DNA from: Mycobacterium heidelbergense
GTDB taxonomy: Bacteria; Actinomycetota; Actinomycetes; Mycobacteriales; Mycobacteriaceae
Assembly (NCBI RefSeq): GCF_010730745.1
Contig: NZ_AP022615.1
Coordinates: forward strand, 4,216,001 to 4,280,000
Direction of reading: 5' to 3'
Length of the DNA: 64,000 nucleotides
Below are positions 58,402 through 64,000 of this stretch, one piece after another. The stretch's first letter is position 1, and every line of letters begins with the position of its first letter. Both the position numbers and the translations under genes were made by a program. The notes below the pieces were generated by a model, which worked only from the letters and a program-made list of their open reading frames with translations, did not search any database and had not been told where the DNA came from.

Positions 58402-59850
58402 GTGGCCCCGCCCACAGCGCAGGACACTGCGCGGATGGACAAGCGCGGTGGTCATGCGGTGGTGCTGGGTGCGAGTATGGGCGGCCTGCTGGCAGCCCGC
58501 GTGCTGGCCGACTTCTACGACCGGGTGACGGTGGTCGAGCGAGACGTCCTGCCCTTCGACCCGGTGAACAGGCACGGCGTCCCGCAAGGCAGGCTGATCC
58601 ACGCCGCGCTCGCGCGGTGTACGCAGATCCTCGACGAACTGTTTCCCGGATTTGTGGACGAACTCGCGGCCTCGGGCGTCGGCAGCTGGGATGACGGCGA
58701 CCTATCGAAGCTGTGGTTATCGGTTGGTGGGCATCAAGCGGTGCGCTCCGGCAGAGCGCCGAATTCACCGGTGATCTGGTTTCCGAGCCGGCCGCTCCTT
58801 GAATGGAATGTGTGCAGGCGCACGAAGGCGATCCCCAACGTGATGTTTCTCGAAGGCCACGACCTGGTCGGCCTGACGGCGACCGCGGATCGTGGCCGCG
58901 TCACCGGGGTGAGCGTGACGGATCGAGCCGCCGACCGCAGGAAGACGCTGACTGCCGACCTCGTCGTCGACGCGACCGGCCGGGGATCTCGCACGCCGGT
59001 CTTTCTCGAGGAACTCGGCTATGGCCGTCCTCCGGAGGACGAGTTGACGGTGCAGCTCGCCTACGCTTGTCAACTGCTGCGCATCACGCCGGGCGCCGTA
59101 AGGGAGTACATGATTGCGCTGTTCCCCGAGCCGGGGCGGCCGAAGATGTTCGGGTTCACGACCTACGAAAACGACACCTGGATGTTCGGTGTCGGCACCC
59201 TGGCAGGAGCCGAGCCGCCGCGCCAGCGTGCTGACATGCTCAGGTTCGCAGCCGATTTCGCTCCCGCGCACGTGCTGGAAGCGATACGAACGGCCGAGCC
59301 TCTGGGTGAGGTGGTTCACCATCGCGTTCCATCCAACCGCTGGCGGCGTTACGACAAGATGCGCCGGACACCCGATGGTCTGCTGGTCGTCGGCGACGCG
59401 GTTTGCAGTTTCAATCCTATTTACGGACAAGGCATGACGGTGGCGGCGATTGAGGCGACGGTGTTGCGTGATTGTCTGCGCCGCGGGGATCGCGGCCTGA
59501 CGCGACGCTTCTTCCGCGCCTCTGCCAGGAAAGTGCGCGTGGCCTGGCAGACTGCCGTTGGATCTGACTTGAATCTTCCGGAAGTAGTAGGACCGCGACC
59601 GATATCCATGCGAATCACCAACGCCTTCCTCGAGCGGGTGCTGAGTGCCGTTGAGACGGATCCCGTCGTCGCCGGCCAGTTCATGCGGGTGACCGCAATG
59701 ATCGATCCACCGGCTCGGTTGCTGCGTCCGTCTATTCTGCTTCGCGTCATGCGCGCTAAAGGCCACCGGCCGACGGAGATGCGGTCCGTTGACGAGGGGT
59801 GCGGCGGAACAGTGGCGGCCGGTGTCACAGCGGCACAGGTCGATACCTAA
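58402..59850 (+). CDS. FAD-dependent monooxygenase (PHBH-like)
   Basis: 482 aa from GTG 58402 directly after the previous stop (ATG at 58435 is an alternative). FAD dinucleotide motif VVLGASMGGLLAARVLADF, an intermediate region with VVDATGRGSRTPVFL (the DG-type motif), and LLVVGDAVCSFNPIYGQGM near residue 325 that binds the FAD ribityl chain. Matches the group A flavoprotein monooxygenases acting on aromatic or terpenoid substrates. Fourth gene of the LAL operon. Substrate unknown. Confidence 0.85.
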   Translation: MAPPTAQDTARMDKRGGHAVVLGASMGGLLAARVLADFYDRVTVVERDVLPFDPVNRHGVPQGRLIHAALARCTQILDELFPGFVDELAASGVGSWDDGDLSKLWLSVGGHQAVRSGRAPNSPVIWFPSRPLLEWNVCRRTKAIPNVMFLEGHDLVGLTATADRGRVTGVSVTDRAADRRKTLTADLVVDATGRGSRTPVFLEELGYGRPPEDELTVQLAYACQLLRITPGAVREYMIALFPEPGRPKMFGFTTYENDTWMFGVGTLAGAEPPRQRADMLRFAADFAPAHVLEAIRTAEPLGEVVHHRVPSNRWRRYDKMRRTPDGLLVVGDAVCSFNPIYGQGMTVAAIEATVLRDCLRRGDRGLTRRFFRASARKVRVAWQTAVGSDLNLPEVVGPRPISMRITNAFLERVLSAVETDPVVAGQFMRVTAMIDPPARLLRPSILLRVMRAKGHRPTEMRSVDEGCGGTVAAGVTAAQVDT

Positions 59851-59872
59851 TCGCAAAGAGAAAGGGAATCAA

Positions 59873-60256
59873 ATGACAAACCCAAACATTGAGGCGACGA
59901 AAAAGGGCTACGAGGCTTTCTCCGCGGGTGACCTCGAAGCGGCGTTGAACGTCTTCGACGACTCCGCCGAATGGATCGTCAACGGCGAGAGCATGATCGG
60001 CGGCACGTACCGCGGCAAGAACGAACTCACGGAACTGTTCATGCGGCTGGGGGAGAAGGCGACCCAGGTCGTACCAAAGCGGTTCCTCGCCGACGGCGAT
60101 GTCGTCGTGGTCCTTACCGAAGTCACCGTTGGAGCGGAGACTGCCACGGAAGCCGACGTGTTCGACTTCCACAACGGCAAGGTCGTCAAAGCGCACTCGT
60201 TCGGCGACACCGCCATACAGGAACGCGTCTTCGGCACCAAGCGAGTGACGGCCTGA
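59873..60256 (+). CDS. SnoaL-like (NTF2 fold) protein
   Basis: 127 aa from ATG 59873 with GAAAGGGA just upstream. The NTF2-like cone fold begins NIEATKKGYEAFSAGDLEAALNVFDD, then EWIVNGESMIGGTYRGKNEL and FDFHNGKVVKAHSF. Family members are isomerases, cyclases or dehydratases acting on small polyketide-like or steroid-like ligands. Follows the monooxygenase gene by 22 bases and may use its product. Confidence 0.85.
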   Translation: MTNPNIEATKKGYEAFSAGDLEAALNVFDDSAEWIVNGESMIGGTYRGKNELTELFMRLGEKATQVVPKRFLADGDVVVVLTEVTVGAETATEADVFDFHNGKVVKAHSFGDTAIQERVFGTKRVTA

Positions 60257-60289
60257 TAGTCGCTGACGGTCATGCGGTACGAATGAGGG

Positions 60290-63877
<3,588 letters not shown>

Positions 63878-63896
63878 CCCCGCCGACCCCGCCAAC

Positions 63897-63964
63897 CCTC
63901 GCGAGCAGACGCGGAATCGCACGAAAGCGGACCGCGCAGTGCGATTCCGCGTCTGCTCGCGAGG
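63897..63964. repeat. Perfect 26-bp inverted repeat after cobN
   Basis: Bases 63897-63922 are the exact reverse complement of 63939-63964, with a 16-base loop. The sequence core GCAGACGCGGAATCGCAC differs from the repeat at 8403-8482 but has the same arm length. TCGCGAGC at its outer end also appears in copy B near 35904. No T-run follows. Confidence 0.85.
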
Positions 63965-63977
63965 TAGGTTGGCACCC

Positions 63978-64000
63978 GTGACGCCCACTTTCGCCGACCT
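63978..64000 (+). CDS. Start of a further gene (Rv2061c-like split-barrel protein)
   Basis: GTG at 63978 opens MTPTFADL before the window ends. In H37Rv the gene after cobN encodes a PPOX-class F420/flavin-dependent protein, and these first residues are compatible with it. Too short for a firm call. Confidence 0.4.

Overview
This is a chromosomal segment from a GC-rich, slow-growing mycobacterium, most probably a nontuberculous species close to the M. avium complex. The evidence is PE and PPE genes, a complete Pup-proteasome locus, mshC (mycothiol), cobalamin genes, frequent GTG starts with leaderless-looking promoters, and a gene order that follows M. tuberculosis H37Rv Rv2141c down to Rv2061c (H37Rv comparisons are from memory). 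Accessory genes interrupt this backbone at several points. No tRNA, rRNA, CRISPR array or complete insertion sequence was seen.

0-10 kb: end of an M20 peptidase gene, a PEBP-family gene, a solitary PE gene, then pyrD / DUF5703 / lppL on the minus strand. These are followed by a plus-strand run of a small hypothetical gene, histidine phosphatase, DUF3090, SCO1664-like, cysQ and mshC. The 476-bp cysQ-mshC gap is packed with palindromic elements. 10-20 kb: PAC2 gene, B12-dependent metH, hisE-hisG, a DUF4126 membrane protein overlapping a MerA-like flavoprotein, a small hypothetical gene, a DEAD-box helicase and a RecB-like nuclease with a 33-bp tandem repeat.

20-39 kb: trmI, DUF503, lppK with a tiny leader ORF, then the Pup-proteasome system (mpa, dop, pup, prcB, prcA, pafA, pafBC). 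A frameshifted membrane-protein gene and a 13E12/HNH gene interrupt it. tatA-tatC, helY and a DUF4333 protein follow.

39-54.7 kb: 5'-3' exonuclease and pepE, then the most notable locus: a 754-aa CpnT-like polymorphic toxin with a C-terminal ADP-ribosyltransferase domain and a small AT-richer candidate immunity gene (41752-44275). Next come an F420-type biliverdin reductase, an SDR overlapping cobL-cobM-cobK, sigC joined in frame to a zinc-finger (anti-sigma-like) membrane protein, a PPE-PPW gene, and cobIJ-cobH-cobG on the minus strand.

54.7-64 kb: an accessory island (large LuxR/LAL regulator, two split-barrel proteins, an FAD monooxygenase and a SnoaL-like protein) lies between cobG and cobN. 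cobN is followed by a perfect 26-bp inverted repeat and the first codons of the next gene.

The core genes form linked systems. Pup is deamidated by Dop, ligated by PafA, and pupylated substrates are unfolded by Mpa into PrcAB. The Cob enzymes make cobalamin, which MetH in the same window uses. TatAC exports folded proteins, and MshC makes mycothiol.
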